Notes under the pieces: generated by a model
Told to the model about the DNA's origin: nothing
Database searches by the model: none
What the model saw: the letters and a program-made list of their open reading frames with translations, nothing else
Shown: positions 28,461 to 39,381 of the stretch, one piece after another
Position numbering within the stretch: position 1 is the first letter of the stretch
How the letters are laid out: each line of letters starts with the position of its first letter
Program-made: the position numbers and the translations under genes
From: Maricaulis sp034670125
GTDB lineage: Bacteria > Pseudomonadota > Alphaproteobacteria > Caulobacterales > Maricaulaceae
Assembly: GCF_034670125.1 (NCBI RefSeq)
Contig: NZ_JAXMOC010000004.1
Coordinates: 186,001 to 250,000 of the forward strand
Direction of reading: 5' to 3'
Length of the DNA: 64,000 bases

Positions 28461-29255
28461 ATGCTGCGGTTGGGGCTTAGCTTCCAAGGCGGCGACGCTG
28501 ATGATCATTTAGTGCCGGCGAAAGAAGCTGGTGATGCTCTTATCGGAACTTCTAACGCGTTGAACAGGGCATTTTTTCTAATGGAGTTTGGAAAAGCTCG
28601 ATTTAAAGGTCCCTACTCCGAGAATTTTCAACTGTCTATTTCCGCACCACAGAAAGGAAGTCTCGAGGTTCCGTTCCTAATTGCAATTGGTGCTGGTGCA
28701 GCAGCTAACCTTACCGCGGACGCGGTTAGGGTCGGTATCCGATACCTTTTTAATAGGGGTATTGGAACTGATAACGACGAAGAGTTGGGGCCTTTAGATA
28801 AAATTGCGCCAGGGACGCTAGAATCTGCGGTTGAATCAATCGAGTCGCCATTGCGGCAGGCGCACAAGGCAATCGGTTTCGGAGTTGAGCGAATTCGGCT
28901 GAAGTCAGGCGACGATGACTTGGTGACGTTTGATGAGCGTTCGAAGTCCTTCTTAGGCGCAACTCGATTTGATCCTATGCCTGTTTCAGCCGTGGCAAGG
29001 GTCTCAAATATCAGCGGGATTGACCGTTCAGGCCGGGTGTTCTTGCCGCACATCGGTCGCAACGTGACATTCAAGATGGATGATGCAATTACGGAGTCTA
29101 GCATTGAATTCCTAATGTGGAGTCACCGGCAGTACATATTGAGGAAGCAGAATCGGGATGTGATTATTAAGTTCAACCAAATATTGGGAGGTGACGGCAA
29201 AATAAGATACATAAGAATACTACAATGTAGCGAGATAGACGAAATGTTAATGTAG
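28461..29255 (+). CDS. Unknown protein encoded with the HsdR-N-like nuclease
   Basis: A 264-residue protein starting one base after the nuclease stop. It has a conspicuous hydrophobic segment (PFLIAIGAGAAANLTADAVR, residues 71-90), a polar central region (GIGTDNDEELGPLDK) and a C-terminal domain (VFLPHIGRNVTFKMDD, IKFNQILGGDGKIRYI). I do not recognise the family. AT-rich codon use and exact adjacency indicate it was acquired with the nuclease; it may be a partner or a modulator, which is inference. About 150 bases without a gene separate it from the uvrB end. Confidence 0.75.
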   Translation: MLRLGLSFQGGDADDHLVPAKEAGDALIGTSNALNRAFFLMEFGKARFKGPYSENFQLSISAPQKGSLEVPFLIAIGAGAAANLTADAVRVGIRYLFNRGIGTDNDEELGPLDKIAPGTLESAVESIESPLRQAHKAIGFGVERIRLKSGDDDLVTFDERSKSFLGATRFDPMPVSAVARVSNISGIDRSGRVFLPHIGRNVTFKMDDAITESSIEFLMWSHRQYILRKQNRDVIIKFNQILGGDGKIRYIRILQCSEIDEMLM

Positions 29256-29402
29256 TTGTCATGTGAGGCCCAGAACATTTTTATAATGGCAACAAGGATG
29301 GGTTATTTGTATTGGGTTGATGGCTTGCGGATAAGATTCGCGCAGATGTGCTACAGGTGCCATTTTCCGACGACTTTGAATTAGACGAGACTTGTGGCCC
29401 CC

Positions 29403-31568
<2,166 letters not shown>

Positions 31569-31644
31569 GGGGGGAATATGTGACGGCGCGCGGGCGAGGG
31601 CCAGTGCCGCACTGCGACCTCCCTGCCACCGTGCTGTCAGGAGG

Positions 31645-31661
31645 GCTCATACCGTATGAGC
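31645..31661. promoter_or_regulatory. 17-bp palindrome upstream of the receiver genes
   Basis: GCTCATAC-C-GTATGAGC is a perfect 8-1-8 palindrome, located in the divergent region between uvrB (start 31568) and the first receiver gene (start 31717). It could be an operator for either gene. Alternatively it could be a small hairpin in the leader of the receiver transcript. Confidence 0.5.
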
Positions 31662-31716
31662 TGCTGTTAGGCCGGTGTTCAACCGCTTGTGTCTATTGTC
31701 AGGGCAGGAGATGACG

Positions 31717-32175
31717 ATGATCGCCCCGCTACCGCCTTCGCCAGACCGTCTCACCGTGCTGCTCGTCGATGACAGCCGCCCGGTCCGCGCCGTCATTCGC
31801 ACCTTGCTCAACGGACTCGGTTTCGCCCGCGTCTTTGAAGCCGCTGATGGAGACGAGGCGCTGGTGCTGACCCATACCTGCCGACCGGATTTCGCGCTGA
31901 TCGATTATGATCTCGGCCTCGCGACCGGCCTCGACCTGGCGCGGCGCCTGCGTGCTCCGGGTACCGGAGCCGCGCCGGACCTGCCGCTATTCCTGCTCGC
32001 GGCGGACGGTTTTGCCCACCTGGCGCGCGGCGCCGCGGCTGCGGGTTTTGCTGCCGTCCTGCCCAAGCCGGTCAATCCGCAAACCCTGCTCGCGGGACTT
32101 GCCGGCTGCCTCCCGGCCCCGACAGTATTGCCTGCCGCCTCGCTCCTGGGTAGTGCGGGCGCAAGCCGGAGCTGA
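31717..32175 (+). CDS. Stand-alone receiver (CheY-like) protein
   Basis: A 152-residue single-domain response regulator with acidic pocket VLLVDDSRPVRAVIRTLL, phosphoacceptor in FALIDYDLGL and the conserved lysine of LPKPVNP. No output domain is visible; the last 30 residues are Pro/Ala-rich. ATG 31717 was chosen because AGGAG lies six bases upstream; ATG 31711 would have no spacing. The cognate kinase is not in the window. Its stop is followed three bases later by a second receiver gene, so they are probably cotranscribed. Confidence 0.82.
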   Translation: MIAPLPPSPDRLTVLLVDDSRPVRAVIRTLLNGLGFARVFEAADGDEALVLTHTCRPDFALIDYDLGLATGLDLARRLRAPGTGAAPDLPLFLLAADGFAHLARGAAAAGFAAVLPKPVNPQTLLAGLAGCLPAPTVLPAASLLGSAGASRS

Positions 32176-32178
32176 TTG

Positions 32179-32628
32179 ATGCCGAATGAAACGCTCGCCG
32201 GACTCACCATCCTGGTGGTCGAGGATGTCACCTCGATCCGTAGCCTGGTGGTGAAACTGCTGGAGCGATTGGGGTGCGAGGCCGTGTGCGAGGCGGCAGA
32301 CGGCGAAACCGCCTGGCACCATCTCAAACGGCGCAAATTCGATGCGGTTCTGCTCGATTTTGAATTGCAGAGTGATGACGGCGTCTCGATCGCCTGGCGC
32401 ATTCGCGGTGATGACGGTTTGATCAACAAGGCTGTGCCGATTGTCCTGCTGACCGCGCATGACGAAGCCCGGATCGTGGAGGCGGCCAGCAAGGCCGGCG
32501 TCGATGACTATCTGGTCAAGCCGGTGATGCCGGACCGTCTCGGGCTGCGCATTCGTGCGGCGATCGACAAGCGTCAGGACAAGCTCGACCGTCAGGCGCG
32601 CAGCACGGAAGTGTCCTGGAAGGCCTGA
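32179..32628 (+). CDS. Stand-alone receiver protein, second of pair
   Basis: A 149-residue single-domain response regulator: TILVVEDVTSIRSLVVKLL (acidic pair reduced to Glu-Asp), phosphoacceptor in AVLLDFELQSDDG, and Lys in YLVKPVMPD. There is no DNA-binding or enzymatic output domain, only a charged C-terminal tail. It follows the first receiver gene almost without gap. Single-domain receivers like these often act as phosphate shuttles or protein switches in alphaproteobacteria (for example DivK); that role is inference here. Converges on the lipocalin gene. Confidence 0.85.
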   Translation: MPNETLAGLTILVVEDVTSIRSLVVKLLERLGCEAVCEAADGETAWHHLKRRKFDAVLLDFELQSDDGVSIAWRIRGDDGLINKAVPIVLLTAHDEARIVEAASKAGVDDYLVKPVMPDRLGLRIRAAIDKRQDKLDRQARSTEVSWKA

Positions 32629-33207
32629 TCAGTCAGCCCGTGGCACGGCCGTTGAGTCCGGCCACTGCTCCGGGAAAATCAGCCCCTCGGTATCAAATCC
32701 GCGGGCTTGCAGCGAGGCCAGGCGCGCGTTGATAAAGGCATCGCCCGGTTGCGGCTCTCGGGCCAGGATCCACAGATACCGGCCCTGCGCCTCGGACACG
32801 ATGGCCCAGCTATAGTCATCTGCGAGATCGATGATCCAGTAATCCCCGAAGAACGGACCGAAAAAGCTCACCTCCAGTTTGGCATTGCTGTCCGGGTCGG
32901 CGATCCGGGCACGGCCCTCGGCGACATCGGCCGGACCGTCCAACCCGTCTTTCCAGCAGGAATTGAGCACCCGGATCAAGCCGTCGGGACGGCGTTCATA
33001 TTCCGCGATGACACCATCGCATCCGCGTTCAAACCCATGATCGGCCCGGGCGATTTCAAACCAGCGGCCCAGATAGCGATCCAGCTCCACGGCTCCGATG
33101 GTGGCGGGTGGGGTGTCGCCCGCAAGCCGGTCAGGCGGTGGCGAGGAGCAGGCGGACAGGGTCAGCAGGGCAGTGAGGGCCGCGAGGCCGGGCAGGAAGG
33201 GGCGCAT
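32629..33207 (-). CDS. Bacterial lipocalin (Blc-type) lipoprotein
   Basis: A 192-residue outer-membrane lipoprotein: signal peptide with lipobox LSAC (Cys20), then the lipocalin signature YLGRWFEIARADHGFERGCD, and further strands (AKLEVSFFGPFFGDYWII, YSWAIVSEAQGRYLWILAR). Bacterial lipocalins bind lipids such as lysophospholipids in the envelope. The length is standard. The stop abuts the stop of the second receiver gene, so the genes converge with no spacer. Confidence 0.92.
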   Translation of the reverse strand: MRPFLPGLAALTALLTLSACSSPPPDRLAGDTPPATIGAVELDRYLGRWFEIARADHGFERGCDGVIAEYERRPDGLIRVLNSCWKDGLDGPADVAEGRARIADPDSNAKLEVSFFGPFFGDYWIIDLADDYSWAIVSEAQGRYLWILAREPQPGDAFINARLASLQARGFDTEGLIFPEQWPDSTAVPRAD

Positions 33208-33303
33208 GGGGACTCCGGTTCACACGTGTCCGACAGGACATGGGCCGACCCTCGCCACGGTCAAGACGGATGACCGCGAGTCGGTGTCAGCCGCCAAGGG
33301 GCA

Positions 33304-33696
33304 TCACGCGTCGTCGTAGACGTCGGCCTCGATCACGGCATCCAGACCCAGTTCGAGGTAATCGCCCAGCATCGGTGCGCCAAGCAGATAGTCCTCGGTC
33401 GGTCCGGTGCGGCGGCTGCGGGCTTCGCGGACGGCGCGCGGAAAGTCGGGCCCTTCAAAATCACCGCGACCGATCCAGTACAGTGCCACCAGTTCGGCCT
33501 GGGCTTCCTCGTCGAGCGAGCCCAGCCAGTCCTCTATTTCGGTGCGAATCGGGTCGGTGTCGCCGGTCAGCAGGCTGTCGACGGCGTCGGTTTCACCGCT
33601 GTCGGCATCCCGCTCGAAATCGTCGATCTGTTCTTTGCTGTCATAGGCGCGGGCCCGGTCGATCAGGGTGCGCACCATTTTCTCTGCGATGTTCAT
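33304..33696 (-). CDS. DUF3775 family protein
   Basis: A 130-residue acidic protein (MNIAEKMVRTLIDRARAYDS). The tail EEAQAELVALYWIGRGDFEG and EDYLLGAPMLGDYLELGLDA match DUF3775, a family widespread in alphaproteobacteria of unknown function. ATG 33696 has GAAGAGG with good spacing, while the ATG at 33702 would be too close to it. It is divergent from the next receiver gene; the intergenic region of 204 bases carries no clear promoter match by eye. Confidence 0.82.
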   Translation of the reverse strand: MNIAEKMVRTLIDRARAYDSKEQIDDFERDADSGETDAVDSLLTGDTDPIRTEIEDWLGSLDEEAQAELVALYWIGRGDFEGPDFPRAVREARSRRTGPTEDYLLGAPMLGDYLELGLDAVIEADVYDDA

Positions 33697-33900
33697 GACC
33701 ATGCCTCTTCAAGCTGTCGGATTGAACGCAACGCAACGTCGAAGAGGCTAGCACATTGTAGCCTGTCTGTGACCTGTCGATCCGGACAACGGCGTGCGGC
33801 AGACTGTCACCGCCGCACTCCAGCACGGTCAAGACTTGGTTAAGGCGAGCGGTGCACAATCGCCCTGTCCGTTGATTCCCTTTCGCGATTGCGAGAATTC

Positions 33901-34410
33901 ATGTCCGGCAGTTTCGACCGCATCCGTGTTCTCATCGTTGAGGACAATGCGCACATGTCGACCATCCTGCGCACGATCCTGCAGGGGTTCGGGGTGCGCA
34001 CGATCGTGGAAGTGCGCGACGCGGCCGACGCCTTCGAGACCATGCGTGACGTCAATCCGGATTTTGCCCTGGTCGACTACATGCTGGGCGACCTGAACGG
34101 GCTGGAATTCACGCGGCTGGTGCGCACCGCCTCGGACAGTGCCAACAAATACCTGCCCATCGTCATGGTCACCGGTCACACCGACCGTTCCAAGGTGATC
34201 GAGGCGATCAATGCCGGGGTCAATGAGTACCTGGCCAAACCGGTTCGTCCGGTCGACCTGTTCCACCGCATTACCGCCCTGATCGAACGGCCGCGCCGCT
34301 TCATCAAGGCGCCCACCTATTTCGGCCCCGACCGTCGCCGCCGCCAGGACCCGCGTTTCGCGGGCCCGTGGCGCCGCGAAGGCGACGACGAGAATTCAGC
34401 CGCCAGCTGA
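33901..34410 (+). CDS. Stand-alone receiver protein with arginine-rich tail
   Basis: A 169-residue protein: receiver domain (RVLIVEDNAHMSTILRTIL, phosphoacceptor FALVDYMLGDLNGLEF, lysine YLAKPVRPVD) followed by a conserved-looking tail (YFGPDRRRRQDPRFAGP) rich in Arg. This tail occurs in other alphaproteobacterial single-domain receivers, from memory, and might mediate partner or membrane binding. No output domain. The start was set at ATG 33901. The third receiver in 3 kb, it is separated from the other two by the lipocalin and DUF3775 genes. Confidence 0.82.
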   Translation: MSGSFDRIRVLIVEDNAHMSTILRTILQGFGVRTIVEVRDAADAFETMRDVNPDFALVDYMLGDLNGLEFTRLVRTASDSANKYLPIVMVTGHTDRSKVIEAINAGVNEYLAKPVRPVDLFHRITALIERPRRFIKAPTYFGPDRRRRQDPRFAGPWRREGDDENSAAS

Positions 34411-34570
34411 GGCCGCTCAGGCGGGGCTTTCATCCCCGACAATCGGACGTCGAAAGACCGTGCTGTTGTGTGAAGGGCACAGTTTTTCGGAATATAGATA
34501 TGCGGCTGGTTCGAAGTCGACACCTGAATATTCCTCGGCAATAAGCGGCCATCATTCTCCTGGGGATTTC

Positions 34571-35479
34571 ATGTACAAGATTTTGAGTGCAGGCGCCGCC
34601 TTGGTCGCCATCGTTAGTGTGCCTGCTCAGGCCTATGAAGTGGCCGGCGGTGAGCTGTCCTTCAATGTCGGCACGCGGTATTCCAGCGTCAGCAATATCG
34701 CCTTCCTGCAAGGCGGCGGCGTGACCGCCGATGGCGATAACAGTTTTGCCATCAATGCCGGGGCCGGCTTCGAGCGGACGTTCGGGCAGAACGGGCGCCT
34801 GTCGCTGTCCTATGGCTGGACCTCGACCCGCTATGACGCGCAGGGCAGCCGCGACAATGAGCTGCAGAGCGCTGCAGCGGTCTATACCCACCGGGTCGGC
34901 ATCGCGACGCTGGGCGTCAGCCACGCGCAAGCCTGGTATGATCTGGACGGTTCGTCCTTCCTGCAAGTGTCCAGCAGCAGCGCCTTTCTCGGCGCGCCAG
35001 GCCCGTTGGGCTCGGTGCTGGTGGGACGCTACAGCCACAGCGAAACAGAGCTGGAGGGCGGCTTTGCCTTCCGCGACGCGCAGACTGACACATTCGGCCT
35101 GACGGCGCAGCGCCAGTTCGGCGCGACCACGCTGCAGATCGGCGTTTCCGCAGCTGAGGAAGACGCGGTAGCGGTCGAGCTCGATCATGACAGTCGCACG
35201 CTGACCGCCTCGCTGTCGCAGCCCGTCCTGGTGCTGGCCCAGCCGCTGCTGGTGTCGCTGAGCGGCAGCTATGCCGAGCGTGATTATGACGCCATCAACC
35301 CGGTGATCGGCATGGCCCGCGAGGACGAGCATACCCGCCTGGCCCTGTCGGTCAGCCGCAGCTTCGCCGACGGGCTCACCCTGAGCGCCTCGGTGTCCGA
35401 CCTCGCTGCCACCTCCAACCTGCCCGCCGCCGACTACGACCAGAGTGTCGTCAGCGTCGGTGTGAGCATGAATTTCTAG
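34571..35479 (+). CDS. Outer-membrane beta-barrel-like exported protein
   Basis: A 302-residue protein with a signal peptide (ALVAIVSVPAQAYE) and many alternating hydrophobic/polar strands (LSLSYGWTSTRYDAQ, ALSVSRSFADGLTLSASV) ending in a C-terminal phenylalanine (VGVSMNF), the hallmark of BAM-inserted barrels. It resembles DUF-type outer-membrane barrels found next to envelope genes, but the exact family is unknown. The start at 34571 was selected because the upstream extension has no signal-peptide pattern. The lipoprotein gene follows 60 bases on. Confidence 0.75.
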   Translation: MYKILSAGAALVAIVSVPAQAYEVAGGELSFNVGTRYSSVSNIAFLQGGGVTADGDNSFAINAGAGFERTFGQNGRLSLSYGWTSTRYDAQGSRDNELQSAAAVYTHRVGIATLGVSHAQAWYDLDGSSFLQVSSSSAFLGAPGPLGSVLVGRYSHSETELEGGFAFRDAQTDTFGLTAQRQFGATTLQIGVSAAEEDAVAVELDHDSRTLTASLSQPVLVLAQPLLVSLSGSYAERDYDAINPVIGMAREDEHTRLALSVSRSFADGLTLSASVSDLAATSNLPAADYDQSVVSVGVSMNF

Positions 35480-35539
35480 AGACAAGGGGCTGCAGCGCCG
35501 GTCGGAGAGACGTCCGGGCGCGCGGCGAAGGAGATACAG

Positions 35540-36301
35540 ATGAAACGCAATTTGAAACTCGCCACGGCCAAGACGCTTTTGGCCGGCGTGCTATTGGCTG
35601 TGACCGGCTGCCAGACCGTCCCTGATAATCCCAATGGAGCGGCGTGTACGACGGGGTACGCGGCCTTGGGAGTGTCGGGCAATAGTGTGATAAACAGCAA
35701 CACCGGTAACGTCAGGATTCGCGCTGCCAGTGGAATCTCTTCACTGAAGCGCGAAAACGGCAACATTGTTACCGCTGTGGGGCCGGTATCGTATGCCGTC
35801 ATCGTATCGCACATCATGGGAAACCTTTCGGCGAGCTCCGCTGACGCTTACATGGCGAGTAGCCCGAACGCGAACCGTGACGCTGTCGAAAAAGCCTTCG
35901 TGTTTATACGGGCCGGCGCCGAAAACGCCCGCGCCACCGGTAACCCTCCGTGGCTGAATACCGCCATGATGGTTTGGACCTACATGGGTCGTTGTTCTGC
36001 GGACGAAAACTTTGGATCCGGAGGGCAGTCTCAGGCTCAGTCACCGGCCCTGACACCGGCGCAGATCTCCGCCTTTGGCGCCCAGGCGCCGTCCGTTACC
36101 GGAGGCCTGCCGCAGGTCACACCGCCGGCCGCCCTGAATATTCCCACAATCACCGCCCCGCAGCTCGCCGACAGCACGGCGGCGCAGGCCCGTCAGCTGG
36201 TGAATGACACGATCCGCCAGATCATCACCGAGGCGGCGACCCCGGAGCCCGCTCCGGTGTGTGATGGCATCCTCATCGACGATGTGTGCGAACCTTTTTA
36301 A
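35540..36301 (+). CDS. Hypothetical lipoprotein
   Basis: A 253-residue lipoprotein: lipobox AVTGC (Cys24), Asn/Ser-rich first half with GYAALGVSGNSVINSN, a helical middle (AVEKAFVFIRAGAENARAT) and a Pro/Ala/Gln-rich linker (QSQAQSPALTPAQI) before a small C-terminal part with two cysteines (VCDGILIDDVCEPF). I do not recognise the family. It follows the barrel gene with a plausible GAAGGAGA ribosome site; the two may be cotranscribed. A good terminator follows. Confidence 0.75.
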   Translation: MKRNLKLATAKTLLAGVLLAVTGCQTVPDNPNGAACTTGYAALGVSGNSVINSNTGNVRIRAASGISSLKRENGNIVTAVGPVSYAVIVSHIMGNLSASSADAYMASSPNANRDAVEKAFVFIRAGAENARATGNPPWLNTAMMVWTYMGRCSADENFGSGGQSQAQSPALTPAQISAFGAQAPSVTGGLPQVTPPAALNIPTITAPQLADSTAAQARQLVNDTIRQIITEAATPEPAPVCDGILIDDVCEPF

Positions 36302-36337
36302 GGCGGAACACAAGCTTGATCGGGTCAGCCTGGTCAG

Positions 36338-36370
36338 ACGCCCGGCTCTCTCTTGAGGGCCGGGCGTTTT
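36338..36370 (+). terminator. Rho-independent terminator after the lipoprotein gene
   Basis: A 9-bp perfect stem ACGCCCGGC / GCCGGGCGT with a 12-base loop, followed by TTTT(G)CTGTG. It ends the barrel/lipoprotein unit. Confidence 0.88.
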
Positions 36371-36539
36371 GCTGTGCGTTGGAGGACGTTCCGGCGCGCG
36401 CAGGCGGGCCGTCCTGGTCTGGCCAGATCCGGGCGCGACCGCTGTCAGCCGTGTCGCGGCGCGCGTTTATCGGCCTACCACGGGGATATGGTAACCCGGC
36501 AGGTGGACGTGTCGGCCTCCATGTCTATCAGCTCGGCAG

Positions 36540-36953
36540 TCACGGAAATGGATTGAAGATCTGCGTGGCCGCCGTGCAAATGGGCGGACTGCCTTCGGCC
36601 CATTCGAACGCGATCGAGACCCTGTCGCCACACGCCACCGAAAAAGTCATCGTGCCGCCCAGCGCGTCATGCGGATCGTCATTTCCATTGGTATAGGTCA
36701 CGATCTGGCCGGGGTTGAGGTCTGACCCCTGCAGTGGGCGCTCGTCCCAGTTGCCACCGGTCAGTTCGGCTGAGGTGAGGATCACAGGGCTGGGCGAGGC
36801 GACCCGGATCTCGACGGCGAGGCTGCGCGCAAATTCTCCCTGCAGGCGTTTGATTTTTACAGGCTTGAGCGTGTCCGGCGCGAGTGTCTGAGCGTCAACC
36901 TGGGTGAGGGGTGTCGACATCAGCGTGGCGGCCAGGGCAAATATTGACAACAT
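36540..36953 (-). CDS. Exported hypothetical protein
   Basis: A 137-residue protein with a signal peptide (MLSIFALAATLMSTPLTQVD) and a mature beta-sandwich-looking domain: VKIKRLQGEFARSLAVEIRV, VILTSAELTGGNWDERP, ALGGTMTFSVACGDRVSIAF with two cysteines that may pair (Cys in SVACG and SPPICTA). Family not recognised. ATG 36953 has GGGGAGAG six bases upstream; two more codons upstream a TTG could also serve. The region between 36371 and 36539 holds nothing I can support. Confidence 0.7.
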   Translation of the reverse strand: MLSIFALAATLMSTPLTQVDAQTLAPDTLKPVKIKRLQGEFARSLAVEIRVASPSPVILTSAELTGGNWDERPLQGSDLNPGQIVTYTNGNDDPHDALGGTMTFSVACGDRVSIAFEWAEGSPPICTAATQIFNPFP

Positions 36954-37046
36954 GGGCAACTCTCCCCGATTGCGGCGCCGAAGTCTGGCATGTCCGGCGC
37001 TAAGATCGTCTGAAGCCGGGCAGGCTGGCTGGCGCGTCGCGCGCCG

Positions 37047-37391
37047 TCAACGGCCCTCAAGCGCCGCTTGCTCGACCTCAACCCGGCGATAGACCGAATA
37101 CACAATCACGGCCTCATCCGCACCGACCGCCTTGCGTTTGCGGATGATGGTCGAAAAGTCGGCATTGTTGACCAGCAGGTCAGGGCCGAGATGGGTCAAC
37201 TCCTCGCGCAGGATCAGGGCGGTGTCGCAGCTCAGCGGGGCGCCGCATCCGGAGCGGCAGGCAATCGCATCGGCCTGGTCCAGCAAGCCCTGCATGCGTT
37301 GAGCCGCCGCCGTATCCCCGACCAGCACCCGCCCATAGGAATCAAAGCGGATATCTTCGAGGTGATAAAGGATTCCCCATTCGCTCTGCAT
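37047..37391 (-). CDS. Hypothetical protein
   Basis: A 114-residue protein (MQSEWGILYHLEDIRFDSYG) with four cysteines clustered as CRSGCGAPLSC, which might bind metal, and a C-terminal strand-rich half (GADEAVIVYSVYRRVEVEQ). The start at 37391 has GAGAG five bases upstream; the frame extends 29 more codons to 37478 without a comparable signal. Unrecognised family. It lies between the small exported protein and threonine aldolase genes on the same strand. Confidence 0.6.
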   Translation of the reverse strand: MQSEWGILYHLEDIRFDSYGRVLVGDTAAAQRMQGLLDQADAIACRSGCGAPLSCDTALILREELTHLGPDLLVNNADFSTIIRKRKAVGADEAVIVYSVYRRVEVEQAALEGR

Positions 37392-37464
37392 GTGGCTCTC
37401 CACGCTACACGCATGAAGTGTACTTGTTTTGTTCTGCCGCTTCAAGCTGCAATTCGTGACCCGT

Positions 37465-38481
37465 TCAGAGGGCGGCAAGCGCGGCGCTGATCTCGGCCTC
37501 GGTCGTGCACCAACTCGTCACAAAGCGCGCCGACCCGTCCGGCCATTGGTAGAACCGGGCGCCGGCGTCGCGCAGTTGTGCGGCGCGCGTCTCGGTCAGC
37601 CGGACGAAGATCTCGTTGCCATCGACCGGGTGCAGCACGTCCGCCCCGTCCCTGGCGGCAAAGCCATCCGCCAACGCGCGCGCGCGTGCATTGGCGCTTC
37701 GCGCGAGATCAAGCCAGAGATCATCCTTGAGCCAGGCCTCGAACTGGGCCGCCATGAATCGCATCTTGGGGGCCATGTGACCGGCGCGTTTCTGGCGGGC
37801 CTGAAGTTCTTCGAAGCGATCCATGACCGACGGGAAGAGGATCACCGCCTCAGCGCCCAGGGCGCCATTCTTGGTGGCGCCAAAGCACAGCGCATCGACC
37901 CCGGCCTTCCAGGTCAGTTCGGCCGGGCTGCAGCCCAGCGTGACAAGGGCATTGGCAAAACGGGCACCATCCATGTGAACGCAGGCGGGCCGTTCCTTCA
38001 CCCGGCGGGCGCGGTCTGCGACTTCAGCCGGCGTGTAGGCGGTGCCGCTCTCGCTCAGATTGGACAGGGACAGCACACGAACCGGGCTGGTATGGACAAA
38101 CCCTTCGGGGATTTCCGCCAGCGCCCGTTCAAGTCCGTTCATCCCGATTTTCGCATGGTCGCCGGGCAGCGGAATCAGCTTGCCGCCGCCGGTGAAGAAT
38201 TCCGGCGCGCCGCGCTCGTCACGGTGTATGTGCGCCTCGTCATGACACAGGATTGCGCCATGCGGCGGGCACAGCACCGACAGCGCCAATGCATTCGACG
38301 CCGTCCCGGAGACCGCGAACAGCACTTTCAGGTCGGTCTCGAATATGTCTTTCAGGCGCGTTTCGACCTGGGCCGACAGGGGATCGGCCCCATAGGACGC
38401 GGCAAAATCGCGATTGGCCGCGGCAATCGCGTCGATCAGGGCCGGATGGGCGGGGGCGGTGGTGTCAGAGAGAAAATTCAT
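37465..38481 (-). CDS. ltaE: Low-specificity threonine aldolase family PLP enzyme
   Basis: A 338-residue fold-type I PLP enzyme: MNFLSDTTAPAHPALIDAIA is the family start, FAVSGTASNALALSVLC the early cofactor region, VHMDGARFANALVTLG, and CFGATKNGALGAEAV contains the PLP lysine. It cleaves beta-hydroxy amino acids such as threonine to glycine and aldehyde. The best start is ATG 38481. It shares no clear operon partner, though the 38514 gene lies just upstream on the same strand with 32 bases between. Confidence 0.92.
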   Translation of the reverse strand: MNFLSDTTAPAHPALIDAIAAANRDFAASYGADPLSAQVETRLKDIFETDLKVLFAVSGTASNALALSVLCPPHGAILCHDEAHIHRDERGAPEFFTGGGKLIPLPGDHAKIGMNGLERALAEIPEGFVHTSPVRVLSLSNLSESGTAYTPAEVADRARRVKERPACVHMDGARFANALVTLGCSPAELTWKAGVDALCFGATKNGALGAEAVILFPSVMDRFEELQARQKRAGHMAPKMRFMAAQFEAWLKDDLWLDLARSANARARALADGFAARDGADVLHPVDGNEIFVRLTETRAAQLRDAGARFYQWPDGSARFVTSWCTTEAEISAALAAL

Positions 38482-38513
38482 GAGTCGCAATGGACAGACC
38501 GTGGCGGCTGACG

Positions 38514-39323
38514 TCAATCGCGGAAGGCGGGGTCGGGAACCAATGGCGGCAGGGTGTCGCGCATCTGGTCAGCCGACGAAGTCGGGCGAGCGCTGGCATC
38601 GGCCATCGTCGGCTGTCCGCGCAGATCCCGCCCGGGATAGGGATTGTCGTCGAACAGGGCGCGGATCTGGTCCGCCGTCAGGTTGATCATCGCCGCGCTG
38701 GCCCGTTCCCGGTTTTCCTCGCTGGTAAATTGCAGCATCGGCAGATCGTCATTGCCGTCGGACAGCGGGCATGCGACCGCAACCCGGTTGGCGGTCGAGG
38801 TCGACTGGCAGAACACCGAACGCAGGGCGAACTCCGTATTGCTGCCGCTGTCAGGGAAGGGGATCGCCTGGCGGTCGTCATTGAACGGATTGACGTCGCT
38901 GAGGATATTGGGAGCCTCGATCGCGGGGGCGGCCGTGGTCGGCGCGCTTGCCTCTGCGACAGCTTCGGGTGCCGTGACGATCTCGGCAGGTGTCTCGGCG
39001 ACGGTGTCCGGCTCGGTCTCCGGGATGGTTTCCGGCGCGATCTCGGGTTCGGCCTGCGGCACAGGTTCGGGCTCGGGCTCGATTTGTGGCTCGGCGATCG
39101 GGTCCGGCAGCGATACGAAGACGAGGTCCACGACTGTCACCTCGGGACTCTGCGGTTCGGGACGCTCCGGTTCTGGACGGGGCGCGAAAAGCAGGCCGAT
39201 GATGATCAGGAAGTTTGCGGCAAGCGCAAGCGCACCGGCCGTCAGACGGCGGCGCAAGGCATCGGAAAGGGGCGTTAACAACACCACGCCCGGTTCATCC
39301 TCTCGCTCGGCCCCCGCCGTCAC
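38514..39323 (-). CDS. TonB-like Pro/Glu-rich single-span membrane protein
   Basis: A 269-residue protein starting with GTG. Residues 25-48 (LRRRLTAGALALAANFLIII) form one membrane helix; then a long Pro-Glu rich periplasmic linker (repeated PEPEP, EIAPETIPETEPD) as in TonB, and a C-terminal domain (QSTSTANRVAVACPLSDGND, RALFDDNPYPGRDLRGQP) unlike the TonB C-terminal domain. A two-cysteine motif is visible (FCQST ... VACPL). Family unknown; it may be an envelope-spanning energy or scaffold protein, which is inference. It is 32 bases from the aldolase start. Confidence 0.72.
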   Translation of the reverse strand: MTAGAEREDEPGVVLLTPLSDALRRRLTAGALALAANFLIIIGLLFAPRPEPERPEPQSPEVTVVDLVFVSLPDPIAEPQIEPEPEPVPQAEPEIAPETIPETEPDTVAETPAEIVTAPEAVAEASAPTTAAPAIEAPNILSDVNPFNDDRQAIPFPDSGSNTEFALRSVFCQSTSTANRVAVACPLSDGNDDLPMLQFTSEENRERASAAMINLTADQIRALFDDNPYPGRDLRGQPTMADASARPTSSADQMRDTLPPLVPDPAFRD

Positions 39324-39381
39324 CCGACCTGCTTAGACCAGTGCGTCGCCGGATGCCAGAGAGATGGCGCGGGTGAACTGT

